A DNA stretch of 32,647 bases from an uncultured Lachnospiraceae bacterium (GTDB taxonomy: Bacteria; Bacillota; Clostridia; Lachnospirales; Lachnospiraceae): contig CAJUHR010000012.1 of assembly GCA_910586255.1 (NCBI GenBank), positions 67,978 through 100,624 on the forward strand. Reading direction: 5' to 3'. Position numbers and translations under genes: made by a program. A model generated the notes under the pieces. It was not told the DNA's origin and did not search any database. It saw only the letters and a list, made by a program, of their open reading frames with translations. Position 1 is the first letter of the stretch, and each line of letters begins with the position of its first letter. Shown piece by piece: positions 8,013 through 16,391 of this stretch.

Positions 8013-8444
8013 ATGGACCATTCCCATAGCAAACCGTTTCCCTATGAGGACATTCTTCATCTTCCGCACCCGGTCTCATCCAGCCATCCACCCATGCCGG
8101 TAAAAGACCGGGCCGCCCAGTTTGCTCCCTTTGCCGCTCTGACCGGCTACCATGACGCAGTGCGTGAGGCGTCCCGCTTTACCGATGAAGAGACCGATCT
8201 GGATGAAAACATCAAAGACCTTTTGGATGAAAAGCTCCGGCTGCTGCAGCAGAATATCCATCTCCATCCCCAGGTCACCATTTTGTACTTTTTACCGGAC
8301 GGAAAAAAAGCCGGCGGCACTTATGCTTCTGCCACCGGCTTTGTAAAAAAAGTTGATGATTATCACCACATGATTCTTTTGCAGGACGGAACTGTTATTC
8401 CCCTTGAGCACATCAGAGAACTCTCAGGTACAATATTCATGTAA
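8013..8444 (+). CDS. YolD-like protein, partner of the Y-family polymerase
   Basis: A 143-residue protein of the YolD-like family. Its hallmark is MPVKDRAAQFAPFAALTGYH near residues 28-47, followed by a predicted helix (EETDLDENIKDLLDEKLRLL) and a beta-rich C-terminal half. It starts 76 bases after the polymerase stop behind AAAGGAG and probably shares the LexA-controlled transcript. YolD-like proteins are commonly encoded beside UvrX-type polymerases and are thought to act as accessory subunits in damage tolerance; the exact role is not settled. Confidence 0.85.
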   Translation: MDHSHSKPFPYEDILHLPHPVSSSHPPMPVKDRAAQFAPFAALTGYHDAVREASRFTDEETDLDENIKDLLDEKLRLLQQNIHLHPQVTILYFLPDGKKAGGTYASATGFVKKVDDYHHMILLQDGTVIPLEHIRELSGTIFM

Positions 8445-8468
8445 CATGCTCCGGTCTTATCTGTTACA
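8440..8468. terminator. Possible stem-loop between convergent genes
   Basis: TGTAACA (8440-8446) pairs with TGTTACA (8462-8468) across a 15-base loop. It overlaps the stop codon of the YolD-like gene and ends 3 bases before the stop of the hydratase gene. There is no T tract, so it may be a weak two-way terminator or a chance repeat. Confidence 0.35.
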
Positions 8469-8470
8469 CC

Positions 8471-10765
8471 TTATCGGTTCCGGTTAAAGTTGATCAGGGA
8501 ACCTGCTTTGACAATCTTTTTCTCATCCGGCGTCATATCGGCTATATACAGCCGGATCTCCTTCACCTCATTGCCGATAACATAGGCCCTTATATCCTTC
8601 ATATCTCCGTCCAGGGCTGCCTTGATACCCGGCACATAGATATAGCTTCCCACCTCAAAATCATCCGGCTCACTTTCCATCTGGAAGGGAAGCATGCCCC
8701 AGTTCATCACATTGGATCGATAGCGCTTTGTGGCATATTCCGTACAGATATTAGCCAGACCGCCGATTACCCTCTGACAGCTTGCCGCCTGTTCCCGGGC
8801 TGAACCGTCACCGGGCTTGCGGGCATAAACCATACTTCCCACCTCGGTTTTTGATGCTTCTGCATTCTCATTGCCGGGAATGGTACGGATCTTGTCAAAT
8901 ACAGCCTTAAGCTCCGGCTCCGTCTCACAAGGACTGATGCCTGCCACACGGGCCTTTTCGATCTTGTCCACAGCCTTGGAACGTCCCACATACCCGGGAT
9001 CTCTTCTGGAAAGGGTAAATTCTGCCAGTCCCAGAGGATTGGAGCGATAGGAGGAGGTCTCACCGGAGGGAATCAGCTCATCGGTGGTGGTAACGGCATC
9101 CATTATCTTGGAGCATACCTTCAATAGAATATTGTCCGTCAGAGGGCTCATCTCCGGCCAATCCTTGATGTTAGGACCATAGACCAGTTCCTTCTCCCTG
9201 TCGCCCTTTTTGTAGCCCTGATAAATTCTGGCCCTGTAAACACTGTCGTCAAACTCATAAGCAGGCACCTCATAGACTCCGTCAACCACATCGGTGGCTG
9301 CTGTCAGCCGGCCCCCGTTGGCTGCCGTGGCCGCAATGGAACGGGCATCCATCAAAGCCACTGCCGCCATCTGCCCTACTCCCGGCTTGGAGCCTTCACG
9401 GTTGGGGAAATTTCTGGTGGTATGACGGATGGAAAAGCCATTGTTAGCCGGCGTGTCCCCTGCTCCGAAGCAAGGTCCGCAGAAGGCAGTCTTTAATACA
9501 GCTCCTGTTGCCATCAGACCTGCAATAGCACCCTTTTTCACCAGATCCATATATACCGGCTGTGAGGAGGGATACACGGACAGAGAGAAATAATCCGCGC
9601 CGCAGCTCTTTCCCTTCAGGATGTGAGCCGCCTCCATCACATTGGTATAGTTGCCGCCGGCACAGCCGGCGATAATCCCCTGGGTCACCTGTATCCTGCC
9701 ATTCACCAGCTTGTCCGTGAGACTGAAATCAATGTCCGGATTTCCGGAAATCTTTGCCGCCTCTTTTTCAATACCGCGCAGAATATCTCCCGGATTTTCA
9801 TTCAGCTCCTGAATCTCAAATCCGTTGCTGGGATGGAACGGAAGGGCGATCATAGGCTTTACCGTGCTCAAATCCACATAAACCACTCCATCATAGTAAG
9901 CCACCTGAGCCGGATTCAGTTCCTTGTAGTCCTCCTCCCTGCCATGAAGGGTTAAAAATGCCTTCGTGTCCTGATCCGTTCTCCAAATGGAAGACAGACA
10001 GGTGGTCTCCGTGGTCATAACATCCACCCCGTTCCGAAAATCCGTAGTCATGGTGGAAACACCAGGACCCACAAACTCCATCACCTTATTTTTTACATAA
10101 CCACACTTAAATACAGCTGTGATAATAGCAATAGCAATGTCCTGTGGCCCCACTCCCGGATTTACCTTTCCGTCCAGATAGATAGCCACCACCCCTGGAT
10201 AAACGATATCATAGGTATCCCGCAAAAGCTGCTTTACCAGCTCTCCGCCACCCTCTCCGATGGCCATGGTTCCCAGAGCGCCGTAGCGAGTGTGGGAGTC
10301 CGAGCCTAGGATCATCTTCCCACCTCCGGCCATAGTCTCCCGCATATACTGGTGGATGACCGCAATGTGGGGAGGAACAAAGATACCTCCATATTTTTGG
10401 CAGGCCGACAAGCCGAATACATGGTCATCCTCATTGATGGTTCCCCCCACTGCACAGAGAGAATTATGGCAGTTGGTCAGCACGTAGGGCAGTGGAAATT
10501 CCGTCATTCCTGATGCCTTTGCTGTCTGGATAATCCCCACAAAGGTAATGTCATGAGAAGTCATGGCGTCAAACCTCAATTTAAGATTGTCCATGTCTCC
10601 AGATGTATTGTGCTTCTCCAAAATGGAATAAGCCATGGTACCCTTTTTTGCTTCCTCTTTTGTCAAATTCTTTCCGGTTATGGCCTTAACCCGCGCCATA
10701 TCCCCCTCCGGAACTAAGGTAGTTCCATTTATCAGGTAAGCTCCTGTATCATAAAGTTTTATCAT
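8471..10765 (-). CDS. Aconitase-family hydratase (YbhJ-like)
   Basis: A 764-residue member of the aconitase superfamily, close in layout to E. coli YbhJ, whose substrate is unknown. The aconitase-type ILGSDSHTRYG is near residue 155. Three candidate 4Fe-4S ligands are present: C368 in IAGCAGGNYTN and C429/C432 in FCGPCFG. A swivel-like domain follows, with SNVMNWGMLPF near residue 700. It should catalyse dehydration and rehydration of a hydroxy-tricarboxylate or related acid in the cytoplasm. It is the last gene of the operon, 50 bases after the PrpF-family gene, with a GGAGA ribosome site. Length and motifs are complete. The pairing with a PrpF-family isomerase recalls E. coli ybhH-ybhJ and AcnD-PrpF, so the true substrate may be an aconitate isomer or homologue rather than citrate. 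Confidence 0.85.
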   Translation of the reverse strand: MIKLYDTGAYLINGTTLVPEGDMARVKAITGKNLTKEEAKKGTMAYSILEKHNTSGDMDNLKLRFDAMTSHDITFVGIIQTAKASGMTEFPLPYVLTNCHNSLCAVGGTINEDDHVFGLSACQKYGGIFVPPHIAVIHQYMRETMAGGGKMILGSDSHTRYGALGTMAIGEGGGELVKQLLRDTYDIVYPGVVAIYLDGKVNPGVGPQDIAIAIITAVFKCGYVKNKVMEFVGPGVSTMTTDFRNGVDVMTTETTCLSSIWRTDQDTKAFLTLHGREEDYKELNPAQVAYYDGVVYVDLSTVKPMIALPFHPSNGFEIQELNENPGDILRGIEKEAAKISGNPDIDFSLTDKLVNGRIQVTQGIIAGCAGGNYTNVMEAAHILKGKSCGADYFSLSVYPSSQPVYMDLVKKGAIAGLMATGAVLKTAFCGPCFGAGDTPANNGFSIRHTTRNFPNREGSKPGVGQMAAVALMDARSIAATAANGGRLTAATDVVDGVYEVPAYEFDDSVYRARIYQGYKKGDREKELVYGPNIKDWPEMSPLTDNILLKVCSKIMDAVTTTDELIPSGETSSYRSNPLGLAEFTLSRRDPGYVGRSKAVDKIEKARVAGISPCETEPELKAVFDKIRTIPGNENAEASKTEVGSMVYARKPGDGSAREQAASCQRVIGGLANICTEYATKRYRSNVMNWGMLPFQMESEPDDFEVGSYIYVPGIKAALDGDMKDIRAYVIGNEVKEIRLYIADMTPDEKKIVKAGSLINFNRNR

Positions 10766-10815
10766 TTTTCTTTTTCTCCGATTTTCCTACATGCCTCTGT
10801 GGTCTGGCTTTTAGT

Positions 10816-11958
10816 CTATTCTCTCACATACACCGTTCCGTCCATAATTTTTCTGGCTGTCCGCTGAACCGCTACACTGGGCAGATGGATCTCTTCCCCG
10901 CAGATCTCCAGCTCCGGGCTCATGGTCATCACACCGCTGGGATGACCGATCCGCACATTTTCCACGCCCTCTCCCGGCGCTCCCACAGTCTTGTAGATGA
11001 TGGAGCCCTCCAAAAATGCAGCCACTGCAATGGAGCTGGCCGAGGTCAGCGGGCATGCCTTATGGCATTTAAACACGGAGATCACCCTGGCGCACACATC
11101 CATATCCTCCTTAAGAACCGGTTCCCCTGCGATATCCGTGTAATCTTTAGGTGTTGTGAAAAATCCCACCTTCGGCACTGCCGGGCTGTTGTCCGTGGCG
11201 TCTTTCAGATCCTTTGCAAAGCCCATCATACAGGCACTGGTTCCCCGTATCTTCTCCAAAAGGTCGCAGACCTGCTGATTCTGATTGATTTCCTCCGGAA
11301 GCTCGGTTCCCTTCATTCCGATGTCCTTTGCCCGCACTAAAACCATGGGATTGGACACATCCAAAATACTTGCCTCTATCTTTCCGAAGCCGGGAATGTC
11401 CAGTACATCCAGAACATTTCCTGTAGGAAGCAGCTTTCCGGTTTTCGCGCCGGCCGGATTCATGAATTTCACCTTCAGCTCCGCCGCTGTGCCGTCCACA
11501 CCGGCAATGGCACAATCCCCCTCCTGGGCAAAGGTCTTCGTCTCCGGGTCAATCGGAACGGTTACCTGAATATGTTTGTTGGTATTCCGGTTCAGCATAC
11601 GCACGGTGGTGACAGGCTCCACAATGTCAACCATGCCCTCCTCCACTGCATAAGGTCCCACGGCAGCAGTCATATTGCCGCAGTTAGACTTATAATCCAC
11701 CTGGCTCTTGCCCACAATCACCTGGCCTACCAGATATTCAACATCAACATTTTCCTCCTGACTTTTCCACACGATCACAATCTTGTTGTTGGAGGAAACC
11801 GTTCCGCCCAATCCATCGATCTGCTTGGGATCCGGATCGCCCATACATTGCAGAAAAATCTTATCCCACTGTTCTTTATCCTCCGGCAAATCCTCCCTGT
11901 GGAACATACATCCCTTGCTGGTGCCGCCGCGCATAAATACTGTTTTAAATTTTCTCAT
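10816..11958 (-). CDS. PrpF-family isomerase/tautomerase (4-oxalomesaconate tautomerase-like)
   Basis: A 380-residue protein of the PrpF fold, made of two diaminopimelate-epimerase-like halves. The N-terminus MRKFKTVFMRGGTSKGCMF is typical, C93 lies in the SNCGN motif, and IGHPSGVM marks the second half. Family members isomerise double bonds in unsaturated tricarboxylates: methylaconitate (PrpF), aconitate, or 4-oxalomesaconate (GalD, LigU). The open frame extends 77 codons further upstream, but the ATG at 11958 is chosen because AAAGGAG precedes it and homology-like sequence starts there. It sits between the 2-hydroxycarboxylate transporter and the aconitase-like gene. The combination suggests conversion of an imported unsaturated tricarboxylate into a substrate for the hydratase. 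Confidence 0.87.
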   Translation of the reverse strand: MRKFKTVFMRGGTSKGCMFHREDLPEDKEQWDKIFLQCMGDPDPKQIDGLGGTVSSNNKIVIVWKSQEENVDVEYLVGQVIVGKSQVDYKSNCGNMTAAVGPYAVEEGMVDIVEPVTTVRMLNRNTNKHIQVTVPIDPETKTFAQEGDCAIAGVDGTAAELKVKFMNPAGAKTGKLLPTGNVLDVLDIPGFGKIEASILDVSNPMVLVRAKDIGMKGTELPEEINQNQQVCDLLEKIRGTSACMMGFAKDLKDATDNSPAVPKVGFFTTPKDYTDIAGEPVLKEDMDVCARVISVFKCHKACPLTSASSIAVAAFLEGSIIYKTVGAPGEGVENVRIGHPSGVMTMSPELEICGEEIHLPSVAVQRTARKIMDGTVYVRE

Positions 11959-12041
11959 ATAAATTTTCTCCTTTGGTTTCTGGCCTCTGCCCACGCATAA
12001 ACCTTTTGATTCTAAATAGAAAAGACATACCTTCACAGACC

Positions 12042-13334
12042 TTATAAAAACTGGAAAATAAAGCTTCCGATTAGCAGTACCATAGCGCCTCCGATTCGGG
12101 AAGAGATCTGAGCATAGCTCATCAGATCCATTCTCTTGGCTGCTCCTAATACCGCTAAGTCTCCGGCGCCTCCCATGTTGGCCATACAAAGTCCTGCCGT
12201 GATAGCTGATTCCACCGGGAAAAAGCCTACCAACATTCCAAACGCTCCGGCCCCCAGCACGGAACCTAATACGATCAGCACTGTGATGAGCAGATTGGGA
12301 ACACTGAGTACTCCCAGCATCTCATTAAAATCAATCAGAGTAATGCCGCAGCCCACCATCTGAATCCAGATCATCTTGCTGGCGCAAAACTGCTGGCATC
12401 TCTGTGCTCCTGCCCTTAAATTGGCGGGAATTAAGTTAAACACATTGGCAAGAGCCGCAAAAATAATCAGATAGGCAAAATTCGGAATGGCCACTCCGAA
12501 AACGGAAGGCAGAATTTTCTTCGCCACCAGCTGCGCCAGAATGAAAAATCCGGATGTGAGAAAGATACCGGCTGCCACGTCATCCATGGTGGGCTTAATC
12601 TCTGCTGTCTTCTTCACCTCAATGGACTTGCCGCTGCGGACCAGCTCTCCTTTCCCTGTAAGCGCCGGGGCCAGCTCTCCCACCAGGTTTAGAATAACGG
12701 CAAACGCCACGGAGACAATGTTTCCCACAGCAAGAATTGCCAGGGCAAAGGACAGATATCCGCCAGAGTCCTGTCCGGTTACATCCGCATATACCTGAGC
12801 CATGGGAACCGCGCCGGCTCCTGCGCCACCTCCCATAATCGGAAGCACGTAGGCTGTGAGAATTTCCACCGGAGACTTGCCAAATATCATCCCGCCCAGA
12901 ATTCCCAAAAGAGCCGCCCCCGCCAGTCCTGCCAGAATCGCCGGCAAATACAAGGCACTGGATTTGATCAGCACATTCCGGTCCAGGCCCAGCAGGCTCC
13001 CAACCACCAGAAAGGCAATAAACATATTTAAAAAGCTATAATCATTCATCCAGCCCTTGGAGATCTCTACCACGCTCTCCGGCATCAACCCCTTAAAGGT
13101 CAGAAAACCGCACACCAGAAAGGCCAGGATCGCGCCGCCTCCGCAATACTTATTCCAGACAGGAATCCGCTCTCCCACCTCGCCCAGAATGATTCCCAGG
13201 GTAAACATCACAGCCACTGCCCCGATCAGCTGATTGGGGATGATTCCCATAAAAGCTGATACCAAAATCACCACCGCAAAAAATGCAAACAGATACCATT
13301 CCATGCCGTACATTTTAAAATTGTTATTCCCCAT
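12042..13334 (-). CDS. 2-hydroxycarboxylate (CitS/MaeN-type) transporter
   Basis: A 430-residue membrane protein with about eleven hydrophobic segments. It has the two re-entrant-loop signatures of the 2HCT family: PIMGGGAGAGAVPMA near residue 165 and ANMGGAGDLAVLGAA near residue 395, followed by RMDLMSYAQISSRIGG. Known members carry citrate, malate or lactate by sodium or proton symport or exchange. The ATG at 13334 follows AAAAGGAG, 15 bases after the stop of the upstream hydrolase gene. It is the likely uptake step for the acid handled by the operon. The exact substrate cannot be read from sequence. Confidence 0.9.
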   Translation of the reverse strand: MGNNNFKMYGMEWYLFAFFAVVILVSAFMGIIPNQLIGAVAVMFTLGIILGEVGERIPVWNKYCGGGAILAFLVCGFLTFKGLMPESVVEISKGWMNDYSFLNMFIAFLVVGSLLGLDRNVLIKSSALYLPAILAGLAGAALLGILGGMIFGKSPVEILTAYVLPIMGGGAGAGAVPMAQVYADVTGQDSGGYLSFALAILAVGNIVSVAFAVILNLVGELAPALTGKGELVRSGKSIEVKKTAEIKPTMDDVAAGIFLTSGFFILAQLVAKKILPSVFGVAIPNFAYLIIFAALANVFNLIPANLRAGAQRCQQFCASKMIWIQMVGCGITLIDFNEMLGVLSVPNLLITVLIVLGSVLGAGAFGMLVGFFPVESAITAGLCMANMGGAGDLAVLGAAKRMDLMSYAQISSRIGGAMVLLIGSFIFQFL

Positions 13335-13349
13335 GGTTATTCTCCTTTT

Positions 13350-14264
13350 TTATATTCCCAGCATCCTGCCAGGGTTTTCTCTTGTCATCTTCCCAATCTC
13401 TTCCTGACTGAAACCTGCATCGCAGAGATAATTGATATATTCTGCTATGGATTGATACCATTTTGGATTCTGAAGCTGCCCGCTGTCCGTGGCGACAATA
13501 AAATGTTCGCATCCGATCTCTCTCATAGCCTCTACATTGTCCGCCAGATTCTTTTTGTATACGCCTCCGCCTACAGGCTGAGCATATACCCGCTCCAAAA
13601 GTACGCCGTAATCCTTCACAATCCGTTTCTGGTCTGCCAGGGACATTCCCACAATATGAAACTCCGGATGGGTGATCACGATCTTTCTCACCCCTGCGTC
13701 CCTGGCTGCCTCTGTCACCAGAAAACATTCGTAAGGAGAGATATGCCCGGTCTCCAGCACCGCGTCATAGTCCCGAATCAGCCGGAATACATCCTTTAAC
13801 TCCTCCACCACCTTGCCATCCCGGACACAGGATACATAATGGTCCTTCCCCTCCTTCCTGCAATGGTTCTCTGCCGTGTTGGTGGGCATCCACACCAGCC
13901 TTCCTCCCAGCTTTAAAGCTGTCTCCACCGCCCATGGATTGATTCCTCCCACAAAACGGTTGAGGGCAATTCCGCCAAACATCTGAAAATCCGATTTGTC
14001 CCCATACTTTTCTTCCTTGACCCGGTTCACCAGCGTGGCCCGGTCCACGGTGGGAACATGATGGGACTTAATGACAACCGCCCGTACCCCCCTCTTTACG
14101 GCTGCCTCCATCAGCTGCAGGTCATCCATCTTTCTCTCCCGGACATCCGGCGCCGAATGAATATGCAAATCCACGATCCCCTTGAGATGGTTCTCTGTAT
14201 TGATACAGTCGTCCGCCATTTCGGATGCCCCCGTCTGCCCTGTATGTAACCCTTCTGCTTCCAT
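13350..14264 (-). CDS. Metal-dependent hydrolase of the DUF6282 type (amidohydrolase/PHP-like)
   Basis: A 304-residue TIM-barrel-like protein. Probable metal ligands are H34 and H36 in VDLHIHSAPD, a histidine pair in VVIKSHH, single histidines in LETGHIS and VITHPEF, and the aspartate of IVATDSGQ. The start at 14264 (MEAEGLHTG) is preferred to the upstream 14315 ATG because GGAGGAAAGT lies directly before it and the 14315 start has no ribosome site. It is the first gene of the carboxylate operon. The reaction is unknown. By analogy with the amidohydrolase-fold lactonase LigI and hydratase LigJ, which work with the PrpF-family LigU, it could open a lactone or hydrate an unsaturated tricarboxylate. 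This is inference. Confidence 0.75.
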   Translation of the reverse strand: MEAEGLHTGQTGASEMADDCINTENHLKGIVDLHIHSAPDVRERKMDDLQLMEAAVKRGVRAVVIKSHHVPTVDRATLVNRVKEEKYGDKSDFQMFGGIALNRFVGGINPWAVETALKLGGRLVWMPTNTAENHCRKEGKDHYVSCVRDGKVVEELKDVFRLIRDYDAVLETGHISPYECFLVTEAARDAGVRKIVITHPEFHIVGMSLADQKRIVKDYGVLLERVYAQPVGGGVYKKNLADNVEAMREIGCEHFIVATDSGQLQNPKWYQSIAEYINYLCDAGFSQEEIGKMTRENPGRMLGI

Positions 14265-14298
14265 ACTTTCCTCCGTCAAACTTTTGTTATTTATATCA

Positions 14299-14409
14299 AC
14301 ATTTGTTATGTTCATATGATATCATTTGCTCAAATGTTTTTCAATATTACATTCGTTAAATAATAGACCAGAATTTTTGTTACTTTTGCACAACACAACA
14401 ACATTTGTT
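14299..14409 (-). promoter_or_regulatory. Promoter and operator array of the carboxylate operon
   Basis: On the minus strand TTGAAA (14344-14339) and TATCAT (14321-14316) are 17 bases apart, giving a start near 14309. The spacer contains CATTTG-CT-CAAATG (14323-14336). Three copies of ACATTyGTT lie in the same orientation at 14299-14307, 14349-14357 and 14401-14409, spaced 50 and 52 bases, close to five helical turns. The outer two are AACATTTGTT in full. This fits looping by a tetrameric SorC-family regulator encoded divergently. Confidence 0.55.
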
Positions 14410-14421
14410 CCAAATAAAAAG

Positions 14422-14463
14422 CCATATCCCCTCCGTGACTTTCCGAAAGGGATATGGTATAAT
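14422..14463 (+). promoter_or_regulatory. Promoter of the SorC regulator inside an inverted repeat
   Basis: GTGACT (14435-14440) and TATAAT (14458-14463) are 17 bases apart, and TGG before the -10 makes it an extended type. The promoter overlaps an inverted repeat, CCATATCCC (14422-14430) with GGGATATGG (14449-14457), which could be an operator. The predicted transcript has a leader of about 210 bases before the ATG at 14681. Confidence 0.5.
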
Positions 14464-14480
14464 GTCCACGAAAGCAAAAA

Positions 14481-14608
14481 GCAGTGCGGAAAAGGACAGG
14501 CAAGAAGCTGCGTTGTGCTCGCACATAAGCAGATTATTACCTGTCCTTTTCCATAGGGCCCACAGGCCCGTGAGCGAGATGGCGCATAGCGCAATCCAGC
14601 TGCACTGC
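14481..14608 (+). ncRNA. Multi-branched hairpin element in the leader of the SorC gene
   Basis: GCAGTGC (14481-14487) pairs with GCACTGC (14602-14608) and encloses three hairpins: a 13-bp stem 14488-14500 with 14540-14552, GGGCC-CACA-GGCCC (14556-14569), and GAT-G-GCGC-ATA-GCGC-A-ATC (14578-14596). The long stem carries an inner TGTG-CTCG-CACA hairpin. A second weak hairpin (GGTG/CACGCC) follows near 14639-14652. The layout is that of a junction RNA, but it fits no riboswitch class I recognise. It may equally be an interspersed palindromic repeat that happens to sit in the leader. Confidence 0.45.
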
Positions 14609-14680
14609 GGACCCATGGGATAACGAGAAGCTTAGCAAGGTGTTTTCACGCCTAACAATTCCCCACACACAGGAGGCCCT

Positions 14681-15637
14681 ATGGATTTTGAAAAACTATC
14701 AAAAAAAGAACGCCATGATGTCTTAACGGAAATGGCAGACATGTACTATAATCAGGGCAAAACCCAGATGGAAATCGCCGATGCTTTCGGCACCACCCGG
14801 TTTAAAATCGCCCGTTTTTTACAAGATGCCAGAAATGAACAGATCGTAGAGATTAAAATAAACTATTCTGACGAACAAAATAAGACACTGGAGCAAGAAC
14901 TCCTCCAGCAATATCCTTTAAAGAACACCATTGTGGTAAACACCCAGTACTCCTCCTACGCTGACAGCTGCAGCAAGGTGGGGCAGGCCGGCGCCGCTTA
15001 CTTAAATAAGCTCCTGACCGAAAACGCCACCCTGGGAATCACCTGGGGAAAAACAATCCAGACAGTGATCAACAGGCTTCCTCAGGCTGTCCACAACCCA
15101 GTCTCCGTGGTTCAGATCGGAGGCCATATTTCTCTGGCCAATCCCTCCGCCGAATCCAGGGAACTGGTGCGGGCTGCCGCCTTCTCCCACTTTGGAACAC
15201 CCTATTACATGAATGTACCCCTCTATATCAATGATCCACAGCTGCGTCTGCGCTTATTGGCAGAACCGGATCTGTACCGGACATTCTGCAAAGCCAGGGA
15301 CATGACTGTATTCATCACAGGAATCGGAGGCACCTCCAGCCTTCCTCTCTCCAACCCTGCATTCCGCCCCTACCTATCTGCCCGAGACATAGAGAAGGCC
15401 AAAAATTGCATGGGAAGTATTCTGGGATATGTGCTGGATGTCCAGGGCAGGATTGCCGATATTGATTTAAATCAAAAGGTAATCACCCTCCCCATGGAAG
15501 ATCTTTTAGGCGTCTCCCACCGGATTGCCGTTGTCTACGGAAGACATAAGGTACCGATGATCAAGCTGGCCATCCGCCAGGGATACATTAACGAGCTGAT
15601 CACAGACACAGACACGGCGCTTCTTCTGCTGGACTGA
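14681..15637 (+). CDS. SorC/DeoR-type effector-binding transcriptional regulator
   Basis: A 318-residue regulator. An N-terminal helix-turn-helix (YYNQGKTQMEIADAFGTTRF, residues about 23-42) is followed by the large SorC sugar-binding-like domain with GITWGKTIQ, VVQIGGHI and ITGIGG. It starts behind CAGGAGGCCCT. It is encoded divergently from the carboxylate operon and is its most likely regulator, probably as a tetramer binding the repeated ACATTyGTT sites. SorC proteins usually sense phosphorylated sugars; here the effector may instead be a carboxylate or a pathway intermediate, which is inference. Confidence 0.88.
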   Translation: MDFEKLSKKERHDVLTEMADMYYNQGKTQMEIADAFGTTRFKIARFLQDARNEQIVEIKINYSDEQNKTLEQELLQQYPLKNTIVVNTQYSSYADSCSKVGQAGAAYLNKLLTENATLGITWGKTIQTVINRLPQAVHNPVSVVQIGGHISLANPSAESRELVRAAAFSHFGTPYYMNVPLYINDPQLRLRLLAEPDLYRTFCKARDMTVFITGIGGTSSLPLSNPAFRPYLSARDIEKAKNCMGSILGYVLDVQGRIADIDLNQKVITLPMEDLLGVSHRIAVVYGRHKVPMIKLAIRQGYINELITDTDTALLLLD

Positions 15638-15651
15638 TCGGAAAATCGCAG

Positions 15652-15999
15652 TCATAAAGTTCCTGCCCTAGAAAATGAATGCTGCGCCATGTGGATAAAT
15701 TCGCGTACAAGGAATCCGGAGGGCTTGAGGCAGCTTATGTAATTGATCCGTTTCATCTCCGGATCCGACAAGGGATAAATGTAAACCTGCTTCCCGCCGC
15801 AAAGCTTACCTGCTATCCGATCGCTGACAGTGCTTGCACCGATACCAATGCAGGCCATGCTGCAGGCAGGTATGTTCTGGTCTGTCTCAAGAATCGGCCG
15901 GATTTTTATGTTCTGCTTCTGCATGAGCTCCTCCACTTTTTTCCGGTTATTGTTTCCTTTTTTGCTTTCGTAATTATTAATTAGCAAGATATATGCCAA
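15652..15999 (-). pseudogene. C-terminal fragment of a LysR-type regulator
   Basis: About 115 residues resemble the last third of a LysR substrate-binding domain: AYILLINNY, then IKIRPILETD, IGIGASTVSD and the closing SDPEMKRINYIS with a final helix. The frame opens with TTG at 15999 and has no ribosome site. The helix-turn-helix and first half of the effector domain are missing, and the AT-rich DNA upstream (16000-16390) shows no matching coding frame. It is read as a gene remnant. It is convergent with the SorC gene. Confidence 0.55.
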
Positions 16000-16391
16000 T
16001 TCTTGTTTCTGTTTTTCGATTTTTTAGAAATTATGCCTTAAGGGAATTTTCGGACACCAATTCTTCTTTCTCCATTCTTTATTATTTTCTCATATAATGT
16101 TTGTTTTACATACATTTGCTTTATCTTTCAACATTATATTTTATTTTAAATCTCTTCTTCGATGACAATTTTAATGCAATGTACATTTCCCGGACCGCAA
16201 GACCAATATGAACAATAACTTATGCCAGTCCTGACAGGAAATAAGCTGTTCCAAAAGACACTCCGCTGCTTTTTTGGAGAATACTGTAAAACTGTTGAAA
16301 AAAAACAAGTTGTGAACAATATATAAATAGCATACATTATTTAAAATATATCCATTGATCATAATGAACACACAAGAGACAACTGAAATTA
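16000..16391. other. AT-rich spacer without a recognisable gene
   Basis: This stretch is clearly more AT-rich than its neighbours. Two overlapping minus-strand open frames (16146-16371) have no ribosome site and no family resemblance. It may be decayed sequence from the missing 5' part of the LysR gene, but no alignment-like trace was seen. Confidence 0.5.

Noticed and set aside
14322..14623. Several overlapping short open frames on both strands in the SorC leader
   Set aside because: They lie over palindromes and promoter elements, overlap one another and have no ribosome sites; the region is better explained as regulatory DNA or RNA.
14470..14680. T-box or known riboswitch in the SorC leader
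   Set aside because: No T-box motif, antiterminator pair or known aptamer consensus was seen, and no terminator stands before the ATG.
16146..16371. Two short minus-strand frames in the AT-rich spacer
   Set aside because: There is no ribosome site or recognisable family, and low-complexity AT-rich DNA easily yields such frames.
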